DNA of 64,000 bases from Tabrizicola sp. (GTDB lineage Bacteria; Pseudomonadota; Alphaproteobacteria; Rhodobacterales; Rhodobacteraceae). The stretch's first letter is position 1. The number at the start of each line of letters is the position of its first letter. Made by a program: the position numbers and the translations under genes. The notes beneath the pieces are model-generated. The model saw only the letters and a list, made by a program, of their open reading frames with translations. It did not search any database and was not told the origin of the DNA. This document shows positions 52,011 to 60,124 of the stretch, in pieces. The DNA lies in the NCBI GenBank assembly GCA_016792685.1, contig JAEULQ010000067.1, positions 1 through 64,000 of the forward strand, in the 5' to 3' direction.

Positions 52011-53237
52011 TTGAGTGGGACGGGGGATCTCGACTTGTTGCAGGGACAGCTTCTGGCTTTCAAACCGAGCGCGGTAGTAGCCGAACGCATTAGTACGCTC
52101 GGTCGAACGGAAGACGTAATCTTTTCCCCTGACCAAACGCGCCTCGCGATTGCGGGGTACAATGAAAACCGGATCCTTGTAATTCAGGTCGAGGTCGTCA
52201 CCGAAAATGGTGCCATGACTGTCCTCTCGGATGGGTGTGTCGAACTTCGCTGCCAGGATTTTGATCACCCACACGGCATTTCGTGGATTGACGATGACAC
52301 AGTGGTCATCGCCAACCGGGGAAAGGATGTCATCGTTCTTTCTGTCCCTGCCGTCAGCAGCGCGGGCGACAACGTCGAAGTTGAGCCGCTTCTGAGACTT
52401 TCCGAAGGAAGCGACGAGATAATCAAATCTCCCGGTTCGGTGGCTGTAACCCGGTTGAGCGACGAGTACTTCGACTGTCTCGTGTGCAACAACTATCGAA
52501 ACTATATCTCACGCCACATTATCCGAAAGAGAAATGGGTTCGAAGTCGTTTCAAGTCTTCGCCTCTTTGAGCACGGCCTGAAGGTTCCAGACAGTATTGC
52601 AATCAGCGCCGAGGGCGACCTTGTGGCCGTGAGCAATCATCACCGGCACAGAATAGATGTTTTCAGCAATGACGCTGGCAGTGCCACGCATTCGCCGCCG
52701 GTTCTTTCGCTTGGTGGGCTTCACTATCCACATGGCGTCCGGTTTGCGATGGATGACCGGCTTCTCCTCGTCGCAGATGCTGGCGCACCTTTGGTCCATG
52801 TGTATGCGCGGGGTGGACCCTCATGGAAGGCGGCGAGCGGCCCTGACGCATCCATCAGAGTCATCGATGAGGAGTCATTCCGCCGCGGGCATAAGAATCC
52901 CGAGGAAGGTGGTCCGAAGGGGCTGGATACGCTTGCTGACGGAAGTGTGCTTGTGGTCAGTTGTGAAGAAGTGCCGATCGCCTTTTTTGATTTCCGGACT
53001 ATTCGAGATCAGCTTGTCGGACCTGCCATGACGGACCATAGGGAATCTCGATCCGGCGAAGCGCGGATGCTTGAGACCGCCCTGTCAGCAATGAGGGGGC
53101 AGCATGATCAGATGAAGTCTCTGCAAGCCGAAATTGGGAAGCTGAAGGCAATGCAAGACCGTAGGCTTGACCGGCGGCTTCTTCGCCTGATCAAAGGCTG
53201 GGCGCTCAAGAAGCTTGCGGAGATTGAAAAGCGTTGA
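52011..53237 (+). CDS. Beta-propeller-like protein with C-terminal coiled coil
   Basis: About 408 residues from TTG 52011 (the frame is open to 51948). Repeated blade-like segments resemble NHL/SMP-30 propellers: EDVIFSPDQTRLAIAGYNENRILVI, DFDHPHGISWIDDDTVVIANRG, DSIAISAEGDLVAVSNHHRHRIDVF, HYPHGVRFAMDDRLLLVADAG. The last ~60 residues form a charged coiled coil (LSAMRGQHDQMKSLQAEIGKLK) with a basic end. No signal peptide. The exact start is uncertain. Its base composition is A/T-richer than all neighbours and codons such as ATA, AAT and TTT are commoner, suggesting acquisition. Function unknown; a ligand-sensing or scaffold role is possible. Confidence 0.68.
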   Translation: MSGTGDLDLLQGQLLAFKPSAVVAERISTLGRTEDVIFSPDQTRLAIAGYNENRILVIQVEVVTENGAMTVLSDGCVELRCQDFDHPHGISWIDDDTVVIANRGKDVIVLSVPAVSSAGDNVEVEPLLRLSEGSDEIIKSPGSVAVTRLSDEYFDCLVCNNYRNYISRHIIRKRNGFEVVSSLRLFEHGLKVPDSIAISAEGDLVAVSNHHRHRIDVFSNDAGSATHSPPVLSLGGLHYPHGVRFAMDDRLLLVADAGAPLVHVYARGGPSWKAASGPDASIRVIDEESFRRGHKNPEEGGPKGLDTLADGSVLVVSCEEVPIAFFDFRTIRDQLVGPAMTDHRESRSGEARMLETALSAMRGQHDQMKSLQAEIGKLKAMQDRRLDRRLLRLIKGWALKKLAEIEKR

Positions 53238-53392
53238 AGCTTGCCGCGTGATAGCCGTTGGACAGTTGCTGTCAAACGAACAGGCGCCAGTCGCCCTTGT
53301 CCTCGCACAACTGTCCGGCCCGGCTAGGCCAAGTCAGTGTCCCTCGGCGAGGGTAGCGGCCCGGTCAGACGCCCCTGTGCTTGCCCAAGGTC

Positions 53393-55732
53393 TCACTCCC
53401 CGTACGGTACCCACACCGTCTTGACCTCGGTCGCCTGTGACAGGAACGTCCGGCCTTCGCCCTCGGGGCCCAGCCAGTTCCTCGCGCGACCGTGGTTGAC
53501 CCAGGTGCGTTTGAGGTTGCCAGCGGCTTCGCGCTCGATGAGGGCGGAGAGGTTCTGGGAGGAGAAGCTCCAGACGGCGTCGACGTCCATGTGGCCGGCA
53601 AGGCTTTTCGCCAGGTCAGGGGCGGGGCCGGTGACGATGTTGACGACCCCGGCGGGCACGTCGGAGGTGTCGAGGATCTGGTAGAAGTCGGTGGCGGAGA
53701 GGGGCGCGACCCCTGGCACGAGGACCGTGGTGTTGCCCATCGCGATGGCAGGGGCCATGACGGAGACGAGGCCGAGGAGGGGGCATTCGTCGGGCAGGAG
53801 CGCTCCGATCACGCCGCAGGGTTCGTTCATCGCAAGGGCGATGCCGCGGATGGGGACGGATTTGGCGGAACCGTCGTATTTGTCGGCCCAGGCGGCATAG
53901 GTGAAGAGGCGCTGGATGGAGGCCTCGACTTCCTGTTGGCCGGGTTTGCCGGTGAGGTCTTGCAGTCTGGTGGCGAACTCGGTGGCCCGGGCGGAGAGGT
54001 TTTCGGCGATGAAATAGAGGACCTGGGCGCGGTTGTAGGCCGTTGTTTTTGCCCAGCCTTTGGCGGCGTGGGCGGCCTCGACCGCGTTGCGGATATCCTT
54101 GCGGTTGCCGATGCCGACATGGCCGAGGAGTTTGCCTTTCGGCGAGTAGACGGGTTGCGTGTAGCCACTGTCGGGGCGGGCCTGTTTGCCGCCGATGTAC
54201 ATCTTGGCGGTGCGGTCGAGGCTGTCGACCAGGATCTCCTCGGGGGCCGGGATGGGCCCAAGCGGTTTCAGGGCCACGGGTTTGGCGGCGGGTTTGAGGT
54301 AGGCCATCAGGCCCTCCCATCCGCCCTCACGCCCGAAGCCGCTCTCGCGGACACCGCCGAAGCCTGCGGCGGCGTCGAAGAGGTTGGTGGCGTTGACCCA
54401 GACGATCCCGGCTTTCAGCTTGGGCGCGATGTCGAGGGCGAGGTTGATGTTTTCGGTCCAGACGGTGGAGGCGAGGCCGTAGCGGGTGTTGTTGGCCAGG
54501 GCCACGGCTTCTTCTGGCGTGCGGAAGGTCATGGCGACGAGGACAGGGCCGAAGATTTCCTCTTGCATGAGGGTCGAGGCGGTGCCGAGGCCGGTGATCA
54601 GGGTGGGGGGGTAGAAGCAGCCCTGCGCCGGGAGCGGCGTGGCGGCCTGGTAGTGGTCGCCCTCGGGGTTTCTGGCGACGAGGTCGGTGATGGTGGCGAG
54701 CTGGATGGGATCGACGATGGCGCCGATGTCGATGGCCTTGTCGAGCGGGTCTCCGACGCGGAGGCCGTCCATCCGGCGCTTGAGTTTCTGGTAGAAGCGG
54801 GGGGCGACGCCTTCCTGGACGAGGAGGCGGGAGCCCGCACAGCAGACCTGGCCCTGGTTGAACCAGATGGCGTCGACGAGGCCTTCGATGGCTGAGTCGA
54901 GGTCGGCGTCATCGAAGACGATGTAGGGGGACTTGCCGCCGAGCTCTAAGGTGAGGGCTTTGCCGGTGCCTGCGGTCGCCTCGCGGATCCGTTTGCCGAC
55001 GGAGGTGGAGCCGGTGAAGGCGATCTTGTCGACGGGGCTGTCGACCAGGGCCGCGCCGGTGGAGCCGTCGCCGGTGACGATGTTGAGCACACCTTTGGGA
55101 AGGCCCGCTTCGCGGGAGATCTCGGCGAAGAGGAGGGCGGTGAGGGGGGTGTATTCGGCGGGTTTGAGGACGATCGTGTTGCCGGCGGCGAGCGCTGGGG
55201 CGACCTTCCAGGCGAGCATCAGGAGGGGGAAGTTCCAGGGGATGACAGCGCCGCAGACACCGAGGGGTTGGAGGTCGGGGTGTTCGGAGGGGAGGAGCTG
55301 GGCGAGGCCGGCGTGGTAGGAGAAATGGCGGGCGACGAGGGGAATGTCGATGTCGCGGCTTTCGCGGATCGGTTTGCCGTTGTCGAGGGTTTCCAGGACC
55401 GCGAGGAGGCGGGAGTGTTTCTGGGTGAGCCTCGCCAGCGCGTAGAGATATTGCGCGCGCTTGTGGGCCGGAAGCTTGGCCCATTTCGGCTGGGCACGGC
55501 GGGCGGCGGCGACGGCCGTTGCCACATCGTCGGGGGTGCCCTGCGTGACCTTGGCCAGGGGTTTGCCGGTGGCGGGGTTCGAGGTGGTGAAGGTCTCGCC
55601 CGGAGCGGTGAAGCTGCCGTCGATGAAATGACCGAAGGTGCCGTTGTGCTTGGCGATCCAGGCCAGCGCCTCGGTCGCGGATTCGGGGGCGGGGCCGTAG
55701 GCCATGCTGTCGAAGATTTCCTTGATGGTCAT
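53393..55732 (-). CDS. Bidomain aldehyde dehydrogenase, ALDH16-type
   Basis: A 779-residue protein built as a full ALDH domain (about 1-490) fused to a second, truncated ALDH-like domain (about 500-779). Domain 1 has VIPWNFPLLMLAWKVAPALAAGN, GSTSVG, ELGGKSP and the catalytic Cys in NQGQVCCAGSR, so it should be active. Domain 2 keeps EPCGVIGALLPDECPLLGLV but lacks the GQxC active site. This layout matches the ALDH16 superfamily, where the second domain contributes to assembly. The substrate is unknown. It lies downstream of deoC, beyond a hairpin. Confidence 0.88.
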   Translation of the reverse strand: MTIKEIFDSMAYGPAPESATEALAWIAKHNGTFGHFIDGSFTAPGETFTTSNPATGKPLAKVTQGTPDDVATAVAAARRAQPKWAKLPAHKRAQYLYALARLTQKHSRLLAVLETLDNGKPIRESRDIDIPLVARHFSYHAGLAQLLPSEHPDLQPLGVCGAVIPWNFPLLMLAWKVAPALAAGNTIVLKPAEYTPLTALLFAEISREAGLPKGVLNIVTGDGSTGAALVDSPVDKIAFTGSTSVGKRIREATAGTGKALTLELGGKSPYIVFDDADLDSAIEGLVDAIWFNQGQVCCAGSRLLVQEGVAPRFYQKLKRRMDGLRVGDPLDKAIDIGAIVDPIQLATITDLVARNPEGDHYQAATPLPAQGCFYPPTLITGLGTASTLMQEEIFGPVLVAMTFRTPEEAVALANNTRYGLASTVWTENINLALDIAPKLKAGIVWVNATNLFDAAAGFGGVRESGFGREGGWEGLMAYLKPAAKPVALKPLGPIPAPEEILVDSLDRTAKMYIGGKQARPDSGYTQPVYSPKGKLLGHVGIGNRKDIRNAVEAAHAAKGWAKTTAYNRAQVLYFIAENLSARATEFATRLQDLTGKPGQQEVEASIQRLFTYAAWADKYDGSAKSVPIRGIALAMNEPCGVIGALLPDECPLLGLVSVMAPAIAMGNTTVLVPGVAPLSATDFYQILDTSDVPAGVVNIVTGPAPDLAKSLAGHMDVDAVWSFSSQNLSALIEREAAGNLKRTWVNHGRARNWLGPEGEGRTFLSQATEVKTVWVPYGE

Positions 55733-55846
55733 GGGCGTTTCCTAGGGCTGCCGCAGCGGTTCGGTCGGGTGCAAAGCTGGCCGCGACCGGCACGCGGGGG
55801 TGGGAGCGATATATCGCGCCCGCCCCCGGGGGGCGGGTCGGGCGCG

Positions 55847-55873
55847 GTCAGATTTGCTTTGGGCAAATCTGAC
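55847..55873 (-). terminator. A/T-rich hairpin downstream of deoC
   Basis: GTCAGATTTGC (55847-55857), a TTTGG loop and GCAAATCTGAC (55863-55873): an 11-bp perfect stem in otherwise GC-rich sequence, with a CCCGCCCCC/GGGGGCGGG stem just beyond it. It sits 29 bases after the deoC stop and before the ALDH16 gene, so it is probably the deoC terminator. Confidence 0.6.
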
Positions 55874-55901
55874 AAGTGGAAGGTCCGGGGCAAGCATCGC
55901 C

Positions 55902-56891
55902 TCAGCCCATCGCGTGGCGGTTGGCGGCGGAGTAGTGGCCGGTGAGGAAGTGCTCGAGCTGGCGCTCGATGTCTCCCAGCAGCGCGGAAGCGCCGAAGCG
56001 GAAGAGGTCGGGTTGCAGCCAGGGATGGCCGAGTTCGTCCTTCATCAGGGCGAGGTAGACGAGCGCGTCCTTGGCCTTGGAGATGCCGCCGGCGGGTTTG
56101 TAGCCGACCTTGAAGCCGGTGCGGGTCTCGTAGTCGCGGATGGCGCGGATCATCGTGAGGGAGACGGGCAGGGTCGCGTTGACGCCCTCTTTCCCGGTCG
56201 AGGTCTTGATGAAATCGGCCCCGGCCATCATGCAGATGAGGCTCGCGCGGGCGACATTGCGAAGGGTGCCAAGCTCACCTGTGGCGAGGATCGCTTTCAC
56301 ATGCGCCTCGCCGCAGGCTTCGCGCATGTCACGCATCTCGTCGTAAAGGGCCTGCCAGTTCTGGGTCAGGACGTGGCGCCGGGAGATGACGATGTCGATT
56401 TCCTTGGCTCCGGCGCGGACGCTTTCGCCGATCTCGGCGATGCGGAGCTTGTAGGGCGAGAGGCCTGCCGGGAAACCTGTCGAGACGGCGGCGACAGGGA
56501 TCGAGGTGCCTTCCAAAGCGCGGACGGCGGTTTCGACCATGTCATGATAGACGCAGACGGCGCCGGTGGTGAGGCCCGGCATCCCGAGCTTTTCCAGCAT
56601 CCAGGGCGCGACGGGCTGGCGGGCCTTGGCGCAGAGGCGCTGGACGCGGCCTTCGGTGTCGTCGCCGGAAAGCGTGGTCAGGTCGATGAGGCTGATCGCC
56701 TTGAGAAGCCAGGCGGCCTGGAACTCTTTCTTCACGCTGCGACGGCCGGGCAGCGTGGCGGCGCGGCGCTCGATCGCGGAGGTATTGGCCTGAACGGCCG
56801 CGACCCAGTCGAGGTCAAGCGCCATGCCGGGGTTCCGGGCATGGGTGACCTGAGGCAGAAGGCCCATCTGGGCCGGGCTGAGCGTCGTCAT
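55902..56891 (-). CDS. deoC: Deoxyribose-phosphate aldolase
   Basis: A 329-residue DERA of the longer class. The Schiff-base lysine lies in FIKTSTGKEG and the second catalytic lysine in FKVGYKPAGGIS; GAKEIDIVISRR is the family motif before them. It cleaves 2-deoxyribose-5-phosphate to glyceraldehyde-3-phosphate and acetaldehyde. The neighbouring aldehyde dehydrogenase could oxidise acetaldehyde, but this is inference. ATG 56891 chosen; the frame opens 15 bases earlier at TTG. Confidence 0.95.
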   Translation of the reverse strand: MTTLSPAQMGLLPQVTHARNPGMALDLDWVAAVQANTSAIERRAATLPGRRSVKKEFQAAWLLKAISLIDLTTLSGDDTEGRVQRLCAKARQPVAPWMLEKLGMPGLTTGAVCVYHDMVETAVRALEGTSIPVAAVSTGFPAGLSPYKLRIAEIGESVRAGAKEIDIVISRRHVLTQNWQALYDEMRDMREACGEAHVKAILATGELGTLRNVARASLICMMAGADFIKTSTGKEGVNATLPVSLTMIRAIRDYETRTGFKVGYKPAGGISKAKDALVYLALMKDELGHPWLQPDLFRFGASALLGDIERQLEHFLTGHYSAANRHAMG

Positions 56892-57006
56892 GGGGTATCC
56901 CCGCAAGGGTGCCGGATTGGGCCGACGATGCCATGCGGGGGGAGATGGGGCAAGGGTGCTGGCGCAGAAAAATTGACCATGTGGTCAAAAAATCATGCCC
57001 GGGCTG

Positions 57007-57381
57007 TCAGGGGTCTCGATGTTCGGATCCCAGCGTGGCCCAGGGCGTCCCGGTTCCGGTGGCGGGCAGGTCGGGGTCGGCCTCGCCGCGCAGAATCAGC
57101 GTCTTGGCCAGAAACAGCGCCGAGATCGGCGCGGTGAGCAGCAGGAAGAGCGTGATCAGGATCTCTTGCCAGCTGATCTGGCCCTGGCCCGCCAGGTCAA
57201 GCGCCGAGACGAAGAGAGCGGCACCCACACCGATCGTGGTGGCCTTGGTGGGCGCATGCAGGCGCTGCATCGGGCGCGGAAGCCGCAGGAGGCCGTAGCT
57301 GCCGACGAGGGCGAAGATGCCACCGCCGATGAGGACGGTCGCGAGGAGGAAGTCGAGGAGCAGCGGCAGAAGGGGGGTCAT
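57007..57381 (-). CDS. mrpG: Mrp-type cation/proton antiporter subunit G
   Basis: A 124-residue membrane protein with three helices and the MnhG/PhaG motif GSYGLLRLPRPMQRLHAPTKATTIG. It is the last subunit of the multi-protein Na+(K+)/H+ antiporter encoded by mrpABCDEFG. The ATG overlaps the mrpF stop by four bases (ATGA). Confidence 0.93.
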   Translation of the reverse strand: MTPLLPLLLDFLLATVLIGGGIFALVGSYGLLRLPRPMQRLHAPTKATTIGVGAALFVSALDLAGQGQISWQEILITLFLLLTAPISALFLAKTLILRGEADPDLPATGTGTPWATLGSEHRDP

Positions 57382-57650
57382 TCGATGATGCTCCCCCGCA
57401 GCAGGTACTTGCAGTAGGCGACGGTGCCGACGAAGCCGGTCAGCGCGAAGAGGACGGCGATTTCCAGGTAGAGCCCCGTACCGGCCCAGATGCCGAATGC
57501 CACGACCAGGGCGATGGCGTTCACCGTCATCGTGTCGAGGACGAGGATCCTGTCGGTCACGGTCGGCGCAGTGAAGAGGCGCCAGAGATTGAGGACCAGC
57601 GCCACGGCGATGCAGCCCAGGAAGAAGAGGAGCGCATAGGGCAGGATCAT
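57378..57650 (-). CDS. mrpF: Mrp-type cation/proton antiporter subunit F
   Basis: A 90-residue three-helix membrane protein with the MnhF signature LFTAPTVTDRILVLDTMTVNAIALVVAFG. Part of the Mrp complex in the inner membrane. It overlaps mrpE upstream and mrpG downstream by four bases each, so the three are translated as a chain. Confidence 0.93.
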   Translation of the reverse strand: MILPYALLFFLGCIAVALVLNLWRLFTAPTVTDRILVLDTMTVNAIALVVAFGIWAGTGLYLEIAVLFALTGFVGTVAYCKYLLRGSIIE

Positions 57651-58135
57651 TCGAAAATCCTTTTCAGCCGGGATTCGTAGCGGGCCTTGATATCGTCGCG
57701 GACGGCATCGGGGTCGGGCGCGTGCAGCGCATGGACCAGTAGCGCGCGGCCGCAGGCGGACATGTCGGCGGTCAAGGTGCCGGGGGTCATGGTGATGGTC
57801 CCGGCCAGAAGGCTGATCGCCTCGGGCGAAGTGAGGTCAAGGGGCACGCTGATCCAGTTGGAGCGGATCCGGTCGCGCGGCATGAAGAGCACGATGCGGG
57901 CAACCTGGAAATTGGCGACGATCACGTCCCAGAGGACAAGCACAGCATAGGCGGCGAGGCCGAAGGGGCGCTTCACGCGTGGCCGGTCGGGCCACCACGC
58001 CGAGGTGACGAGCGGGATCACCGTGCCAAGCATCAGCGCCAGGACGAGGCTGCCGAGCTTCCACTGGTTGACCAGAAGGAACCACAGGATGACCAGCGTG
58101 AGCGTCAGGTAGGGGTGGGGGAAAAGGCGTCTCAT
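57647..58135 (-). CDS. mrpE: Mrp-type cation/proton antiporter subunit E
   Basis: A 162-residue protein with two or three N-terminal membrane helices (FPHPYLTLTLVILWFLLVNQW) and a cytoplasmic C-terminal domain. Family motifs are LLAGTITMTPGTLTADM and the DIKARYESRLKRIF end. ATG 58135 overlaps the mrpD stop by four bases. An open frame extends far upstream in this phase through mrpD (to 59650), but it is a shadow. Confidence 0.93.
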   Translation of the reverse strand: MRRLFPHPYLTLTLVILWFLLVNQWKLGSLVLALMLGTVIPLVTSAWWPDRPRVKRPFGLAAYAVLVLWDVIVANFQVARIVLFMPRDRIRSNWISVPLDLTSPEAISLLAGTITMTPGTLTADMSACGRALLVHALHAPDPDAVRDDIKARYESRLKRIFE

Positions 58136-59637
58136 GAGTCGCCTCCCAGCTGGTTGGCGGCAATGTAGGCCTCGGGCGCATGCAGGGCCGCGGCTGTGCC
58201 GGAGAGCCAGTCGGTCACCGGCCCGGCGAAGACTGTCAGCGCTGCGATGGCCAGAAGGAGGCCGATGGTTGCAGCAAATGCGAGGGGCTCGGGCGCGAAC
58301 GGCTCGGGATCGCGGGACCCGGACTCGGCCTTCCAGAAGATCAGGGAGCCGGCGCGGGCCAGCCCGAGGATCATCAGGAAGGAGGAGACCAGAACCACGG
58401 TCCAGACCAGCGGGGCTTGGGCCCGGAAGGCTTCCAGCACCAGAAGCTTGCCGATGAAGCCCGAGAGTGGCGGCATGCCGGCGACGGCGATGGCAGTGAC
58501 GAGGAAGAGGCCGCCGATCAGGCCGAGCTGCGGGAAGGTCTGGGCCGATCTGTCCAGCCGCGGATGGCTGCGACGCCGCGAGACGAGGTCGGCCACCAGG
58601 AAAAGCGCTGCGGTCGCAAGGGTGGAATGGAGGATGTAGTAGAGCGCGGCAGAGGTGGCCTGAGGCGTGAAGGCCGAGATCGCGAGGAAAGCCGTTCCCA
58701 TCGAGGCGATCCCGCCAAAGGCGGCCAGGCGCGGCAGGGTGCGGGCGCCGAGCACGCCAAGCGCGCCGAGGCTGAGCGTGACGAGGGCGGCGGGAAACAG
58801 GAGGTCGGACAGGAGCGAGCCGGTCGCGGCAAGCTCGGGCGGGAAGACAAGCGTGCCGGCCCGCAGCGTGGCATAGGCACCGATCTTGGTCATCACGGCG
58901 AAGAGGGCGGCAACGACACCGGGGGCGTTGGCGTAGGTACCGGGGAGCCAGAACTGCAGGGGTACAAGTGCGCCCTTGATCGCGAAGACGAGGATCATCA
59001 TCACGGCGGCCACCCGCAGAAGGGCCGTGTCGCCTTCGGGCAGGTGGGGGAGCTTCTGCGCGAGGTCCGCCATGTTGAGCGTTCCGGTGACGGCATAAAG
59101 AAGCGCCAGCGCGAAGAGGAAGAGCGAAGAGCCGACCAGGTTGAAGGCGATGTACTGGATGCCGGCCCGGGTGCGCGCGCTGCCGCCGCCGTGGATCATC
59201 AGGCCATAGGAGGCGATGAGCAGGACCTCGAAGAAGACGAAGAGGTTGAAGGCATCGCCGGTCAGGAAGGCGCCGCCAATGCCCATGAGCAGGAACTGCA
59301 GGAGCGGGTGGAAATGCGCGCCGCGACGGTCCCAGCCCGAGCCGATGGCGTAGAGCGCGGCGACGAGGGCCAGCCCGGCCAGGAGTGCGACCATCAGCGC
59401 AGAGAGCCGGTCCGCGACCAGGACGATGCCGAAGGGCGCGGGCCAGTTGCCTAGGAAATAGGCTTCCGGGCCGTGGATCGTGGCTGAGACGAGGAGCGCG
59501 ACGGCAATTCCGTTGAGCGCAAGGATCGAGGCCAGCCCGGCAATCCGTTGCAGGAAGAGATCGCCGCGCAGGGCGATGACCATCAAGGCGGCTACGAGCG
59601 CGGGCAGGACGATGGGGGCGATGATCCAGTGGCTCAT
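58132..59637 (-). CDS. mrpD: Mrp-type cation/proton antiporter subunit D
   Basis: A 501-residue, roughly 14-helix protein of the NuoM/NuoN-like antiporter family. It contains the conserved intramembrane lysine region FAIKGALVPLQFWLPGTYANAPGVVAALFA and GMPPLSGFIGKLLVLEAF. It is thought to form a proton/ion path of the Mrp antiporter. About 150 bases separate it from mrpC; that gap holds a repeat element. Confidence 0.95.
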   Translation of the reverse strand: MSHWIIAPIVLPALVAALMVIALRGDLFLQRIAGLASILALNGIAVALLVSATIHGPEAYFLGNWPAPFGIVLVADRLSALMVALLAGLALVAALYAIGSGWDRRGAHFHPLLQFLLMGIGGAFLTGDAFNLFVFFEVLLIASYGLMIHGGGSARTRAGIQYIAFNLVGSSLFLFALALLYAVTGTLNMADLAQKLPHLPEGDTALLRVAAVMMILVFAIKGALVPLQFWLPGTYANAPGVVAALFAVMTKIGAYATLRAGTLVFPPELAATGSLLSDLLFPAALVTLSLGALGVLGARTLPRLAAFGGIASMGTAFLAISAFTPQATSAALYYILHSTLATAALFLVADLVSRRRSHPRLDRSAQTFPQLGLIGGLFLVTAIAVAGMPPLSGFIGKLLVLEAFRAQAPLVWTVVLVSSFLMILGLARAGSLIFWKAESGSRDPEPFAPEPLAFAATIGLLLAIAALTVFAGPVTDWLSGTAAALHAPEAYIAANQLGGDS

Positions 59638-59699
59638 GCGCCGGCCCCATCGCCAGGTGCAGGCGGGGCGCCTGTCAGAATGAGCGCGTTCCGCGCGAA

Positions 59700-59785
59700 G
59701 TCCTTTTGTCTCGCCTTTGTGCGTGAAGGACGCACAAAGGCTCGGCGTGCCTCCGGCGGGGATATTTGGTGCCAGGTGAAGGCGA
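59700..59785. repeat. GGGATATTTG intergenic element inside the mrp operon (copy B)
   Basis: A hairpin GCCTTTGTGCGT/ACGCACAAAGGC (59712-59742) is followed by GGCGGGGATATTTGG and CAGGTGAAG. The GGGATATTTG core and GGTGAA tail match the block at 1140-1275. It occupies the only sizeable gap (59638-59791) of the otherwise overlapping mrp genes. Confidence 0.55.
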
Positions 59786-59791
59786 GGAGGG

Positions 59792-60124
59792 TCATTGGTC
59801 GCCCCCCTTGTCCAGATCGATCCGGTCGTGCCCGGCCGTCAGATGCCCCCCGACGGCCATGATCATGATCACCGCGGTCATGCCGAAGGAGATGACGATG
59901 GCGGTCAGGACCAGCGCCTGGGGTAGGGGGTCGGCATAAGGCTCGCCCGACCCGATGATCGGGGCGGCATTCACGGCGAGGCGACCGGAGACGAAGATGA
60001 AGAGGTTGACGGCATAGCTCAGGAAGGTGAGCCCGAGGATCACCGGAAAGGTCCGGAGCCGCAGCATGAGGTAGATCCCGACTGCGGCAAGCGTGCCGAT
60101 GACAAGTGCGACAAGGGCTTCCAT
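59792..60124 (-). CDS. mrpC: Mrp-type cation/proton antiporter subunit C
   Basis: A 110-residue, three-helix NuoK-like protein: LRLRTFPVILGLTFLSYAVNLFIFVSG and DPLPQALVLTAIVISFGMTAVIM, the latter with the MrpC motif DPLPQALVLTAIVI. ATG 60124 overlaps the mrpA stop as TGATG, with GAGGGGG upstream; a GTG three bases earlier would add one residue. Confidence 0.94.
   Translation of the reverse strand: MEALVALVIGTLAAVGIYLMLRLRTFPVILGLTFLSYAVNLFIFVSGRLAVNAAPIIGSGEPYADPLPQALVLTAIVISFGMTAVIMIMAVGGHLTAGHDRIDLDKGGDQ

Noticed and set aside
52004..52093. ATG at 52004 as start of a protein before the propeller gene
   Set aside because: Its frame stops after about 29 codons and is out of phase with the propeller frame; no family similarity.
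53260..53316. GGACAGTTG/CAACTGTCC inverted repeat as a terminator between convergent genes
   Set aside because: The loop is about 39 bases and no U-tract follows, so function is doubtful.
57647..59650. 667-codon minus-strand frame covering mrpD and mrpE
   Set aside because: Only its last 162 codons are real (MrpE). The rest is an out-of-phase reading of mrpD, rich in Arg and Pro.
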